A DNA stretch of 64,000 nucleotides from Craspedostauros australis (lineage: Eukaryota > Bacillariophyta > Bacillariophyceae > Mastogloiales > Achnanthaceae), in NCBI GenBank assembly GCA_026770025.1, contig JAMXDE010000003.1:2852001-2916000 (forward strand). Reading direction: 5' to 3'. Made by a program: the position numbers and the translations under genes. Every line of letters starts with the position of its first letter. Position 1 is the first letter of the stretch. Below the pieces are notes generated by a model. It ran no database searches and had not been told where the DNA came from. It was given only the letters and a program-made list of their open reading frames with translations. This document shows, piece by piece, positions 38,549 to 48,738 of this stretch.

Positions 38549-38802
38549 TGATGGAGGACTCCGTTTGTCGAGTTGGTAATTCTCCATACAACGGAGAACA
38601 CTTCGCACTGTGTTTTTTTTACCCATTCGTAGTGGTTTTGTTTTATCGTTAGATTCGCTGTGTGAAAAAGGTGCTATGCGCGTCATGATCTCTGTTATTG
38701 CGATCATGAACATGAGCACGATCACCGCCATTGCCTTCGGCCTTGCCAGACGGCGGATTTCATCGTTCTCAACTCAACTCACTCCAACTCAAGTGTTTTC
38801 GT

Positions 38803-41800
38803 TCATGGGAAGAGCGCGTCCGTCCCAAACAGCGCCTTCTTTCTCTGAGACAATGTCATTTCGTTCATCGGGGTCTGTCTATTGAGCTTGATCAGACCCG
38901 TGACGAAGTCAGACCCGGTCATGATGCCCTCCAAGGACATCATGCCGTCCTGCTCATTGCCCCTTGTCCTCGCTATCGCACAAACCTCCATGACATCCTG
39001 GAGCGTCGGGAATGACAGCAGCAGCTCATCAAACGCATCCTCCCTCGACTTGATATCTTGTAGTGCGGGCGCAACCATGCGACCGGCAGATGCCTCCCGT
39101 GCGGCCAGCTTCTGCCCACGCTCGAAGACCTCCCTAAGCGCATACCGGCGGACGAAGGCAACGACGTAGTAAATGGCGGTGGATCTCATCTCATTCATCA
39201 TGATCTCGAGGGCTTTTGCCAGCACACGCCGTGCCGTGTCCGTCGGACCGTCTCTGCAATGGAACCACAACGATCCATAGTTCGGGTCTGCATTTGCGCA
39301 TCGCAGCTCAAGATTCGAGGTGTCCAGCATGTTCTCGTTGCTTTCCCAGCCAAGCCGCCCTCGGATGATGTCTGCGCATTCCCCATCGATGAATTCGCGG
39401 GTGCTTGATTCTTGCACCGCTTGCGATGTGTCGGTATTGCTGAAGAGATGGTGGATGGCATCATGCACCTTGGCGAGGTACGTCACCAATTCAGCATTTG
39501 TGTCAAGGTCAGGACTCGTGCGGAATTTTTGCAGCGTGGACTCCCACACGATCGTGGCCACGGGAAGGAGCCACTGATCGAGTATTTCCAATCGCAACGT
39601 TTCCAAAAATCCGTCTCCGTACTGCGGCGTGAAGCGCGTGGCAAAGTACAGATGCCTCCTCGCCTTGACGATGTCGAATGTGCGCGAGAATGGGTTGAGA
39701 TGGATGCGTGAGCCTTCGCACCAGACCTCGCCGCTCTTGGGCACTGCGTTGAGGGCCCCCTTCAGCGCTTCGATCTGGGCCTCTTCACCTCCATCGAAAT
39801 GGCACAGCTGCACCAGGGATGCCCAAAGCCTGCCGGTGCCGGAATGCAACCGGAGCGCGTGGCGGGCGAGCTCTACGGCTGTCGAATGGTCCTGGCGGCG
39901 AATCTCGAGGAGGACGCTCTCGAACCATACCTTCCAGTCGGAACCGCTGACGGAGCGGCTCTTGCAAAGGATGGCGGAGGCCAGCTCGTTGTCACCCACG
40001 AACTCTTCCAATCGCGCCCACTCCAGCAGCGCCACGGCTCTCCCCTTGTCCGGCACAACCTTGTGCGCGCGCAGGAACAGCTTGCGCGACACATCCGGAC
40101 GTCCGGCGGCGAGCTCCATGCGGCCAGCTGCCAACCAGACCTTCCACCGTAAGTTCGGTGGGCATGTGAAGATCGTCATTGCAAATCGCTGACGGCACTT
40201 GGCCATCAACTGCTTCTTCATGACATGATAATCTTGAATTGTTTCGCCCCCTTGGCTCGTGGCATCGTCGGCTTCGCTGAGGTGCTCGACTGCGCAACGC
40301 TCCAGAATCTGAGCGGCTTCGAGATGGACCTTCCAGATGAGCTCCTTGCTGATGCTGTTCGTCGCCTTGTCGATCATGGCCATGCTCTGCGAGAGGTTGA
40401 AGTCCTTCCGGTCCAGATCCATCGCCTCGCACAGGCGGAATGCGCCGAACCAGAGTGGTCCGTACTTTGGCAACGTGGCGAGGCCCTTGTTGACGACCAT
40501 CAGCGCCTCCTTGTGGCGTCCCAGGTCCTTCTCGAGACGGTAGGCCTCGAGGTACAGCGGTCCGTACCACTGGATGTGATGCATGATGTACTTGAGGACG
40601 CGCCGGGCCATGACGGTGTTGCCGGCACGTGCCTCGAGCAACGCGCCCTCCAGCACCGTGCGCCACACCTTCTCGATGCCGACATGCTTGAGCCGTGCGA
40701 GCAGCTCGCGGGCCTTCGGCAGGTCGCCCATCTTCTCCTTGTGCTTGATGGCGCGGATGAGGAGATTCTCGTTGTACTCGCAGTACTCGAGGCCAGCGTT
40801 CAGTATCTTGGAGCACGTGGACATGTTGCCACATTCTTCTTCGAGCTTGCTGTACTCCAGCCATCCCTGGTTGGCGTAAGGCTGTAGTTCGCATACTTTC
40901 TGGTAGAGCTGGCGCGCCTCCGTGAATCTGTTTGTGCGCTTGGATAGGTCTGCGAGCTCCAAGTACAGCCGCCAATGGACCTGCTGTGGCAAGCTGTCGC
41001 CGTTGAGCGTCTTGATGGCAAACTCTTCCGCTGCCTGTGACGACGTGCGCTCGAAGGTGCGGAACTTTCTGTAGAAGTCCCGAAAGGCAAGCTTGGTTGC
41101 CTGGCTTTCGTTGAGTTCCGCTCTCTTCTGATTGGATGGATCGTCCTTGGCATCTGCGCCCGTTGCGTTGTCTCCCGTGTTGCTGTTGCTGTTCGCATTG
41201 CTGCTGCCGGGGCGTGCACCCGTGCCTGTGACGTCTCTGGATGTGGATGATGCGCCGGATGTCGATCTGTCTTTGTTGGTCTTCTTTTTGGACTTGGAAT
41301 GCAGGGCCGGTGATTTCTTTCCCGAGAAATGTGTTGTCTGCTCTGAGTCGTTGTCCCGTTGCTGATGTCTATCTGATTTGTGTTGACTCTTCCCCCCTCG
41401 CCGCGCGGATCCCTTCCGCTGGTTTCTCCCCCGATTCTTGCCGCCGCTTCTCGACCCTCTGTCAGCGCGTGGTCGCCTTTGATTCTTCGACGACTCCAAC
41501 GCCACTGCGAATGGATTTGCCCCTGCATTCGGCACTGGATGCGACGGATTTTGTGTTTGAGTTTGCAAGTTTTGTTGTGACTGTGACTGTGATTGCGACG
41601 GTTCTTTGTGATGCTGCTGCCCATGCTGTGATTGCTGATGCTGTTGTTGCTGTGCCGTTTGTGCAGCAGTGAGGTTGGCATGAAAGCCTTGCTGTGACGT
41701 CTGCTGCCCGTGCTGCTGCCCATGTTGCTGTTGCTGCTGGTGTGTTGGTTGTTGTTGCTGCTGCTGCCCGTGCTGCTGCTGATGTGGTGGTTGACCGAAC

Positions 41801-44800
41801 CTAATTTCCCCGGTTGTTTCCCAACCCCGATTGGACCCTTTCCAATTCCCCTGGTTGAATGCAGTTGTATCAGACATCGTGTTGATGCCTTCGAAGTCTC
41901 CTCGTTGCGCAGCCTGTGGCATTGGTTGATGCCACACGCTCTGCTGCCCCGCAAAGCCAAACTGCGGTCCGCTGCCTTGTTGTGGTTGATGGTGCATGGG
42001 CACGGGATGCGGCATGTAGTCAGTCGCCGGTGGTTGCATCTGTGCCGGCGCGTGCCCGTGCGGGTGAGGATGAGCCGTGTGTGTATGCGCGTGTCCATGT
42101 CCCTGTGCGTGTGTATGTGCATGCGACTGCCCTTGCCCTTGTGCTTGCCCCTGACTCTGTGGCGGTGGTGTCGGTGCCGGCGGCAATCCTGACATGCTTT
42201 GCGGGTGCATGGCGTACGGCATCACAACTGCGTCGGGTGTAAATCCGAAATTCGGGCTTGGAGCCATGTTGTGTTGCGCCGCGAGCATGACCTCCTGCGG
42301 TGCAGGGAACCCTGGTCGATGTTGATGCTGATGTTGTTGGTGATGCTGAAGTTGATGGTGTTGTTGTGGTTGCTGATCAGAAGGCATGAATGCGTTCATT
42401 GACGCTTGCTGTTGGACCTGTTGTTGTTGCTGCTGCTGCGGATTGAGCATTGGCGAGGCCCTGAACGGATCGTGGTGAGGGAACGGACTCTGTCTGGGTG
42501 CCATGCCTGGGTGTGGTAGCGCAGGTTGGAAGGCGGAGTTCGTTGCTGCCATGTTCGATTGCGGCGGCAAGGCAGCCGCTGGGATCGGCCTTGCGAAGCC
42601 GGCCATGTAGGCATGCTCCGAGGTGGGCGTGAAGGAACCTCCGAAGTTGATCAGATGGGGCGAGGGAGCTTGAGTTGAGCCGTCCATGTTTCTTGCCGCC
42701 TGCTGATTCGAGTCCCCGTACGGAAAGCGCGTACCGTATTGGACGAACGGGCTTTGGCCGTCCTGCAGCCTGTTTGCGGCAGGCTGCATGAGCGGGACGA
42801 AGCCTGAGTTGGGCGCCGTCGGACCTGGGTGAACGGAGGGCGACGACGATGATGACGCGGATGAGTGAGATCTTGAAGTGTGCGATGCTCTGTCGTTGTT
42901 GCGCTGCCTGCGACTTGAATCGTTCCGTCCTCTGCGATTCCTCCCGCCGGCCCCGAAGGAGGTGCTTCCACCACCGCCGCCGCCACTGTGGCTGGAGAAG
43001 CTGCTGCGTGAGTCGCGCTGGTTCCCTCCGCCAGACTTTCCCGTTCTGCCGATGACGAAGGTTGAGGTCCAGCTCTCGCGACTGCCCGTGTTGGGGCGGA
43101 ATGCTGATCGCTTGGTGAAATCCGTGGATACGTGGGAAGCAGCAGACGTCGATGCAGTCGCCGAAGCAGCCGCATCGTCGTCGTCGAGGAGCAAGCTCCC
43201 TAGATCTGCCGTCAGTCGCAGAGTGTTTGGAGAGTACGAGTCTCTTCGAGCTTCCAACCTCTCGTCCCCCTTCATCGCCCAGGTGGGAGCAAATGCATTG
43301 GACTGGCGTTGTTGTTGTTGTTGTTGCTGCTGTGGCTGCCGACCGGTGCTGCTGCTGTCTCTTTGGCCGAACCGGCCGCCGATGACCTTGTGTGTCTGTG
43401 GAGTGCCGGAACTAGTGTTCGTGCTTGTACTTGAGGCGGTTCGTTGATCCGTGTTCCAGGCGGCTGATGCAGCACTTGAAGTTGTTCTGTTGTCGCTATT
43501 CGTCGTTGCGCCGGATCCGTGAGTGGGTGGCGTCATTCCCTCGACGTTGACTCCGGATGGAATGCCCGATGTCTTCGTTGATGCCGTGACCGGCGTCGAC
43601 AACGTCAATCCAAAGCCAAGGCCTGATGCGTCCCGGCGCACCTGGCTCTTCAATGGAGTTGGCTTGGGTGCCACCACTGGAATCTGTGATCTTTGTTGGT
43701 GATGATGATGTTGGTGCTGTTGGTGCTGCTGCTGCCTCTGTGCTTGTTGGTTCTGTGGATGGTGGCTGTGACCTTGGCCTTGACGTTGGCCGTGGGCATG
43801 GCCGTGGTGGTGCTGCTGCTGCTGTCGCAAGGATGCGGAGGCGTCATCCGCATCGATGGGACGCAAGGCGGACTTGTACATCCTCGCCCCGGGCGTTCTG
43901 CGCAGAGACGACTGATCCGCTGCGGAGAAGGCATCGCGAGAGCGTATCGAGGCCGGATCCAGCGCCAAAGAGATCATCTCCAGCTCGTCTGAATCGGGAT
44001 GCCCGCTGTCGCTGATCCCGCTGATGCCTGACAGATCGGCCATGCCCGCCCCCATGCCCATCAGGTCGTGCGACTCAGCGTAGTCGTCCTCGTCCATCAA
44101 AGTGGGAGTTGCGGCATTGTCGTACTTTCTACCCCCGAGACCGCCGCTTCCATCAGCATCGCCGCCGCCGTGCTGGTTGGATCTTGCGCGGAAGCGCTCG
44201 TCGTCGCTCGCGTCGTCCCACGAAGATGAGCGCACCGTGGGCAACGAGGATTGGAATCGCGAGGAGAAGGATTCGTCCAGGTTCCCGCCAATGCCAACGC
44301 CTGCGTCGAAATGATCCAACGCGTCCATGTTGTCCCCTGCCCCATCCGCGGCCGAATCATTGTTGCGCGCCATGCCGCTGCCACCCGCAGCTGCGCCCAG
44401 ATGGGGCGGTGCTCGGCGTCGTTGTTCTGAGGCAACCCCCTCGGCAGCGTCACCAGCGGTACGGATCGCACCAGAACCACGCGTGACCGGCATCAATTCC
44501 GCTCGGTTATCTCGACCATGCCCAGCGGTTGTCTGTCCTTCCTGGTGTCGATACTGTTGGTGCTGTTGATGCTGCTGTTGATGCTGCCGCTGCTGCTGCT
44601 GATCTCGTCCCTGTTCGTGAAGATAATGATCTTGCTGCTGGTGCTGATGCTGGTGCCTCCGCCTCTCTGTACCGTTTCGCTCCATCGCTCCACCAGTCTC
44701 GTGGAGGTTCCCCCTGCGGCGAAATGTTGTCGGTGGGTGTGTTCCTCCTCTCGCTTGTTCGTGCTGGCGTTGCTTCTGCCTCGTGTTGGTGCTGTTGCTC

Positions 44801-44874
44801 GTACTGTTGGCGCTCTGTCGCGGGAGCCGTCCCGCGTCTTTCCGTGTCTGCTTCACAACGCGCCGCACCCACAC
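38803..44874 (-). CDS. Large HAT/TPR-repeat protein with low-complexity N-terminal half
   Basis: 2,023 residues if the first Met is used. Residues from about 1255 to the end carry HAT (half-a-TPR) repeats, for example VHWRLYLELADLSKRTNRF, ANQGWLEYSKLEEECGN, GPLYLEAYRLEKDLGRH and GPLWFGAFRLCE. HAT arrays are scaffolds in RNA-processing complexes such as PRP6, CstF-77 and organelle mRNA-maturation factors. The end, MTLSQRKKALFGTDALFP, is shared with a family I know from protists and oomycetes. The first 1,250 residues are low-complexity (Gln, His, Ser, Gly) with poly-Gln tracts and RGG-like stretches, as in condensate-forming RNA proteins. The true start may be further in, for example MARNNDSAADGAGDN at 44373, because the first 165 residues could be leader. 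Confidence 0.85.
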   Translation of the reverse strand: MWVRRVVKQTRKDAGRLPRQSANSTSNSTNTRQKQRQHEQARGGTHPPTTFRRRGNLHETGGAMERNGTERRRHQHQHQQQDHYLHEQGRDQQQQRQHQQQHQQHQQYRHQEGQTTAGHGRDNRAELMPVTRGSGAIRTAGDAAEGVASEQRRRAPPHLGAAAGGSGMARNNDSAADGAGDNMDALDHFDAGVGIGGNLDESFSSRFQSSLPTVRSSSWDDASDDERFRARSNQHGGGDADGSGGLGGRKYDNAATPTLMDEDDYAESHDLMGMGAGMADLSGISGISDSGHPDSDELEMISLALDPASIRSRDAFSAADQSSLRRTPGARMYKSALRPIDADDASASLRQQQQHHHGHAHGQRQGQGHSHHPQNQQAQRQQQHQQHQHHHHQQRSQIPVVAPKPTPLKSQVRRDASGLGFGLTLSTPVTASTKTSGIPSGVNVEGMTPPTHGSGATTNSDNRTTSSAASAAWNTDQRTASSTSTNTSSGTPQTHKVIGGRFGQRDSSSTGRQPQQQQQQQQRQSNAFAPTWAMKGDERLEARRDSYSPNTLRLTADLGSLLLDDDDAAASATASTSAASHVSTDFTKRSAFRPNTGSRESWTSTFVIGRTGKSGGGNQRDSRSSFSSHSGGGGGGSTSFGAGGRNRRGRNDSSRRQRNNDRASHTSRSHSSASSSSSPSVHPGPTAPNSGFVPLMQPAANRLQDGQSPFVQYGTRFPYGDSNQQAARNMDGSTQAPSPHLINFGGSFTPTSEHAYMAGFARPIPAAALPPQSNMAATNSAFQPALPHPGMAPRQSPFPHHDPFRASPMLNPQQQQQQQVQQQASMNAFMPSDQQPQQHHQLQHHQQHQHQHRPGFPAPQEVMLAAQHNMAPSPNFGFTPDAVVMPYAMHPQSMSGLPPAPTPPPQSQGQAQGQGQSHAHTHAQGHGHAHTHTAHPHPHGHAPAQMQPPATDYMPHPVPMHHQPQQGSGPQFGFAGQQSVWHQPMPQAAQRGDFEGINTMSDTTAFNQGNWKGSNRGWETTGEIRFGQPPHQQQHGQQQQQQPTHQQQQQHGQQHGQQTSQQGFHANLTAAQTAQQQQHQQSQHGQQHHKEPSQSQSQSQQNLQTQTQNPSHPVPNAGANPFAVALESSKNQRRPRADRGSRSGGKNRGRNQRKGSARRGGKSQHKSDRHQQRDNDSEQTTHFSGKKSPALHSKSKKKTNKDRSTSGASSTSRDVTGTGARPGSSNANSNSNTGDNATGADAKDDPSNQKRAELNESQATKLAFRDFYRKFRTFERTSSQAAEEFAIKTLNGDSLPQQVHWRLYLELADLSKRTNRFTEARQLYQKVCELQPYANQGWLEYSKLEEECGNMSTCSKILNAGLEYCEYNENLLIRAIKHKEKMGDLPKARELLARLKHVGIEKVWRTVLEGALLEARAGNTVMARRVLKYIMHHIQWYGPLYLEAYRLEKDLGRHKEALMVVNKGLATLPKYGPLWFGAFRLCEAMDLDRKDFNLSQSMAMIDKATNSISKELIWKVHLEAAQILERCAVEHLSEADDATSQGGETIQDYHVMKKQLMAKCRQRFAMTIFTCPPNLRWKVWLAAGRMELAAGRPDVSRKLFLRAHKVVPDKGRAVALLEWARLEEFVGDNELASAILCKSRSVSGSDWKVWFESVLLEIRRQDHSTAVELARHALRLHSGTGRLWASLVQLCHFDGGEEAQIEALKGALNAVPKSGEVWCEGSRIHLNPFSRTFDIVKARRHLYFATRFTPQYGDGFLETLRLEILDQWLLPVATIVWESTLQKFRTSPDLDTNAELVTYLAKVHDAIHHLFSNTDTSQAVQESSTREFIDGECADIIRGRLGWESNENMLDTSNLELRCANADPNYGSLWFHCRDGPTDTARRVLAKALEIMMNEMRSTAIYYVVAFVRRYALREVFERGQKLAAREASAGRMVAPALQDIKSREDAFDELLLSFPTLQDVMEVCAIARTRGNEQDGMMSLEGIMTGSDFVTGLIKLNRQTPMNEMTLSQRKKALFGTDALFP

Positions 44875-46011
44875 AAACGAAGACGCGTAACTCTACGCGA
44901 GAATGCTACGGTGACCGTGTCCACCTCTCTTTTTCCTTTGTTGTTCCTCTTGGTGACATGTTCCGCAACGACGCCACAACCACGACAGCAGCCCCAACAG
45001 CGTTGGTGGCAGCAACAGGAGCCAAAACAGGCAAGACACCACACACAGAGAGGGACCAAGATGCGCACGGGCAGGCACAGAGATACACATACCCACACTC
45101 CAGCAACACCAGCAACACCATCAACACCGATGAACTCAGAACACCCCTTCCGGCGCGGCAGGCGGGCAGAGCACACGGGCATAGCCCATGCACCAACTCG
45201 TGAAGAACCCCTCTCTTTCTCCCTCACTCGTCTCCGCATCGCCCCTTTTCGAAGTCGAGCGACACGCCGCCGCGCCTCAACGAAGCACAAGATGTCCGAG
45301 TCTGTCCGCCTACCGATTTCTGATCACACGTTCTGTGACAGCGCGTCGCATGGATGCGCGCAGTCCCCCTCGTTGTCCTTGGGCTTGACTGGCTTGTCGC
45401 TCCCACGCGCGGCGGCATCTCCCTCCACGACCACGCATGCGCATTCGCCACTACGATTGTCGCATTGGACATGACACTCCGAGGATGACTCTTCAAGGAC
45501 CATAAATGGATGCTGTGACACCCCTTTCATACTTAACAGCAACCCGTCACACCGGCAGGCTTGCGTCTGAGAGGAGTCAAATCAGACCTCGTGTTGGTGC
45601 GCCGTCCGATCGTCACGATGTTCTGCATTCGGGTCCATTTGGTCCAGCCATCCAGACATGATCGTACCAGTCGAAGTTCTGCATTGTGGTCGAATGGTTC
45701 AAAAGATCCCCTTGGCTTCGTGGTTGTCCACCCATTTTATCGGCTTCTCGTTTCCACAAAACGCAGGAAACGGGAAATCGAACACAGGAAAAGAACGCAT
45801 CAAGGGAAGGAAGGATGCCAACAGGACCACATCAACATGAGCACGAGCATGAGCATGAGCATGAGCATGAGCATGGGCGGCGACAACATTCATGGCACAA
45901 ATACAACTACTCTCTGGATCATTGTCGCAGTGCATTTACATGCTGGACGACCTTCCATACACATAATCGCATAGACGGACTCGTGGACTGACCAGGAGCA
46001 ACGCGAAGAAG
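44875..46011. other. Divergent promoter region, 1.1 kb
   Basis: This separates the HAT-repeat gene (minus) from DBP9 (plus). Short frames exist, but none is convincing. A hexamer microsatellite is listed separately. Confidence 0.6.
45839..45876. repeat. (GAGCAT)n microsatellite
   Basis: About six hexamer copies (GAGCAC, then GAGCAT) about 140 bp upstream of the DBP9 start. Confidence 0.85.
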
Positions 46012-48235
46012 ATGGCGCTCCTCGATCCATCGGAGACGTTCAACTCGCTGGGCGAATCGGTGGGACTGGACATCCGGCTGCGCAAGGCGGTGCAACGCAT
46101 GGGACACATCCGACCAACGCTGGTGCAATCCAAGTGCCTTCCGCTGGCCATCAATTCGGGACGAGATCTCCTCATCCGAGCCAAGACAGGCAGCGGCAAG
46201 ACCTTGGCCTACTGCCTCCCGCTCCTGCAAAAGATCGTGCAGGCCAAGGACGATGGGGCTGCCGCCGCGAGCGGTGGGCGTGTGCGAGCCATCATCCTGG
46301 TGCCCACGCGAGAATTGTGCGCCCAGGTGTACCAAACACTGAAGCAGCTGATCTACTACTGCGATGACATCGTCTCCGTCGCCGTCCTCTCCGCCGCACG
46401 CGGACGCAGCGACAAGGCCAAGCAGGAGCTGGCCATGCAAAAGGCCATGCTGCGAGACTGTCCCGACGTTCTTGTGGCATCGCCGTCCGGGCTCATCACG
46501 CATGTGCGCAGCAAGGATGTGCAATTGAAGCAGTCGGTGGAGACCTTGGTGGTGGATGAAGCCGATCTCGTCATGTCCTACGGATACGCCGATGAAGTGA
46601 CGGAGATCATCAAGAATCTGCCAAAGATCTACCAAGGCTTCCTCATGTCTGCCACGTTATCACCAGAATTGAACTCCCTCAAGAAGGTCGTGCTGCATTC
46701 GCCGGTCGTGTTGAAGTTGGAACGCGAAGAAAAGAAGGAAGAAGGAAAGCTGACGCAATTTTACCTGCAGGTTCCCAAGAAGGACAAGAATCTTGTGGTG
46801 TATGTCTTCCTCAAGGTACGAGTATAGCATCGTACTCCCACCGCCCTTGGTTGGAATAATGTTGCGTGTCGAGTCTTCTCCTACAGCATTCGACCATGTT
46901 TTACTTTGCGTTGCATGGTCTCCGCCATCATTTCCTCACTCGCACAACACGCCTGGCTCACTTTGTACTATCCCACTTCATGTGACCACCATGTTTGATG
47001 CTCCTCTCGATACTCTTCGCCCACGATACTCGCAGCTTGGGCTCATGAAAGGAAAAGGCATCTTCTTCGTCAACACCACGGACGGCGGTTACAGGCTGAA
47101 GTTGTTCCTCGAGCAGTTTCACATCCGATCATCCGTTCTCAACGCGGAGCTGCCATTCCGCAGCCGAATGAACATCATCGAGCAATTCAACATTGGGAAC
47201 TTTGACTACCTCATCGCGACAGATGAAAGCACAGATGCAGCGCAGAATGGTTCGGACGATGAGGATAGCGACGATGACGACCACGTGGGACATGGTTCGG
47301 GCAGTAAGAAGAAGAAGAAGCAGATCAAGGGCAAGAAGAAGGATGAAGAGTACGGCGTGTCACGTGGTCTTGATTTCCGCAACGTCTCATTCGTTGTCAA
47401 CGTCGATTTCCCGCCAACATCGACATCGTACTCTCACCGTGTGGGACGAACAGCCAGAGGAGGTGCCAAGGGTGTCGCATTGAGCTTCGTCGAGAACGAC
47501 TCGCAGGCAGAGCATGACACTTTGCTCGATGTCCAGGCAGACCAACCCAAGATCTCGCTCGAGAACTCCAGGGACGGCGTGCTCCAGAGCGCCACCAACG
47601 AAGGCATGGAGATGGAGCTGACCGAACAGCCGCAACCCACGCCGTTGGATTTCGACCTGCGTGAAGTGGAGGGTTTCCGCTACCGTGTGGAAGACGTCTC
47701 CAGAGCCGTGACGCGAACGGCGGTCAAGGAAACGCGTGCTGCGGAGTTGCGAGCTGAGATCCTGAATTCGGAACGTCTGCAGAGCCACTTTGACGAGAAT
47801 CCTGCGGACCTTCAGATCCTGCGACACGACAGAGTCGCGACGCACGTCTCCAAGGTTCAGGAGCACTTGAAGCACGTCCCCAAGTACCTCCTTCCGAGAG
47901 GTATGCAGGCAGCGAACCTAAACAAGAAGCGGAAACGCAAACGCAACAAGGGTGGTACCGGCGGCCTGCGTCGATCCGACAACGATCCGCTCCAAACCTT
48001 CGATAGCGAAGTGGATCTCGATGGACTGGGCGGTGCCGATGCTGATGAAGATGGCGCGGAAGGAGAGTCGGAGATGCCAGACTTCACATCCGGTGCTGGC
48101 ACGGCAAGCTCCAGCGAGAGGCACGGCAAGAGCACTGCTGGCCGCAACGCATGGAAGGAGAAGCACCGCAAAGGAAAGTTCAGCAAGAAGAAGCGCAAGT
48201 CGGAACGCGGGAAGAAGGCGCCCCTCGGGATCTAG
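46012..48235 (+). CDS. DBP9: DEAD-box RNA helicase DBP9/DDX56
   Basis: Two exons, 46012-46815 and 47036-48235, encode 667 residues across a phase-0 intron. The enzyme belongs to the nucleolar Dbp9/DDX56 group, which acts in large ribosomal subunit assembly. Motifs are AKTGSGKT (57-64), LVPTREL, VVDEAD (DEAD at 182-185), SAT (213-215), and in exon 2 FVNTTDGGYRLKLFLEQF and HRVGRTARGG. The join YVFLK-LGLMKGKGIFFVN matches the conserved family sequence. Family-typical features are RGLDFRNVSFVVNVDFP and a basic C-terminal tail (KKRKRKRNKGG, KKKRKSERGKK). An acidic then lysine-rich insertion interrupts the usual ATDE-RGLDF stretch. Confidence 0.95.
46816..47035 (+). other. Intron of DBP9
   Basis: 220 bp, phase 0. 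The donor is GTACGAGTAT, an unusual 5' splice site, and the acceptor is GATACTCGCAG. Removing it rejoins a conserved helicase segment without a gap. Confidence 0.92.
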
Positions 48236-48738
48236 AGAGAGGGAGAAAAGAGAGAGAGAAAGCGCTCGTTTGCAGGAAATCAGAGGTTGTTGCAACCCAA
48301 CAACCGACAGTGTAGCAATTGGAAGGAAGAGGATTGCCGTGGACTGCCAGCCATAGTCCTAACATTGCATTATGACTGCTTGCTAAACAAATTGAACTCA
48401 GCGAAGAGTGCTCCAGAGGAGACTGAACCATCCTCGATTGTTGTCATTGTGTGTTGGGACTCTGACTGTAGATCGTAGAGTTTGGCACATCGCTGTGCAA
48501 GTACTGGACTGGGTCATAGAATACTTGGTTGTTGGGGACAAGGGTGATGACTGTCGTGCTATTGGTTGTTGGCGCCAAAATCACAACAACAACACAATCC
48601 AGAGAGCACGACAGTTCAAATCCAACGCATCGCCATTGTCCGAACAACAACATTCGACAAAGACACCACATACACATCACACACACATACACACACATAC
48701 ACACACATAACACTGCAAAAGCAAGATCACCCCAAGCC
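48236..48738. other. Intergenic region with TTGGCGCCAAAA and a 10-bp repeat
   Basis: TTGGCGCCAAAA lies at 48569-48580, about 160 bp upstream of the next start. A 10-bp tandem repeat ACACACATAC, about three copies, lies at about 48680-48710 in the probable 5' leader. No gene is supported. Confidence 0.6.

Noticed and set aside
45843-45876. GAGCAT repeats as a possible telomere-like or CRISPR-like array
   Set aside because: A single short hexamer run with no spacers; an ordinary microsatellite.
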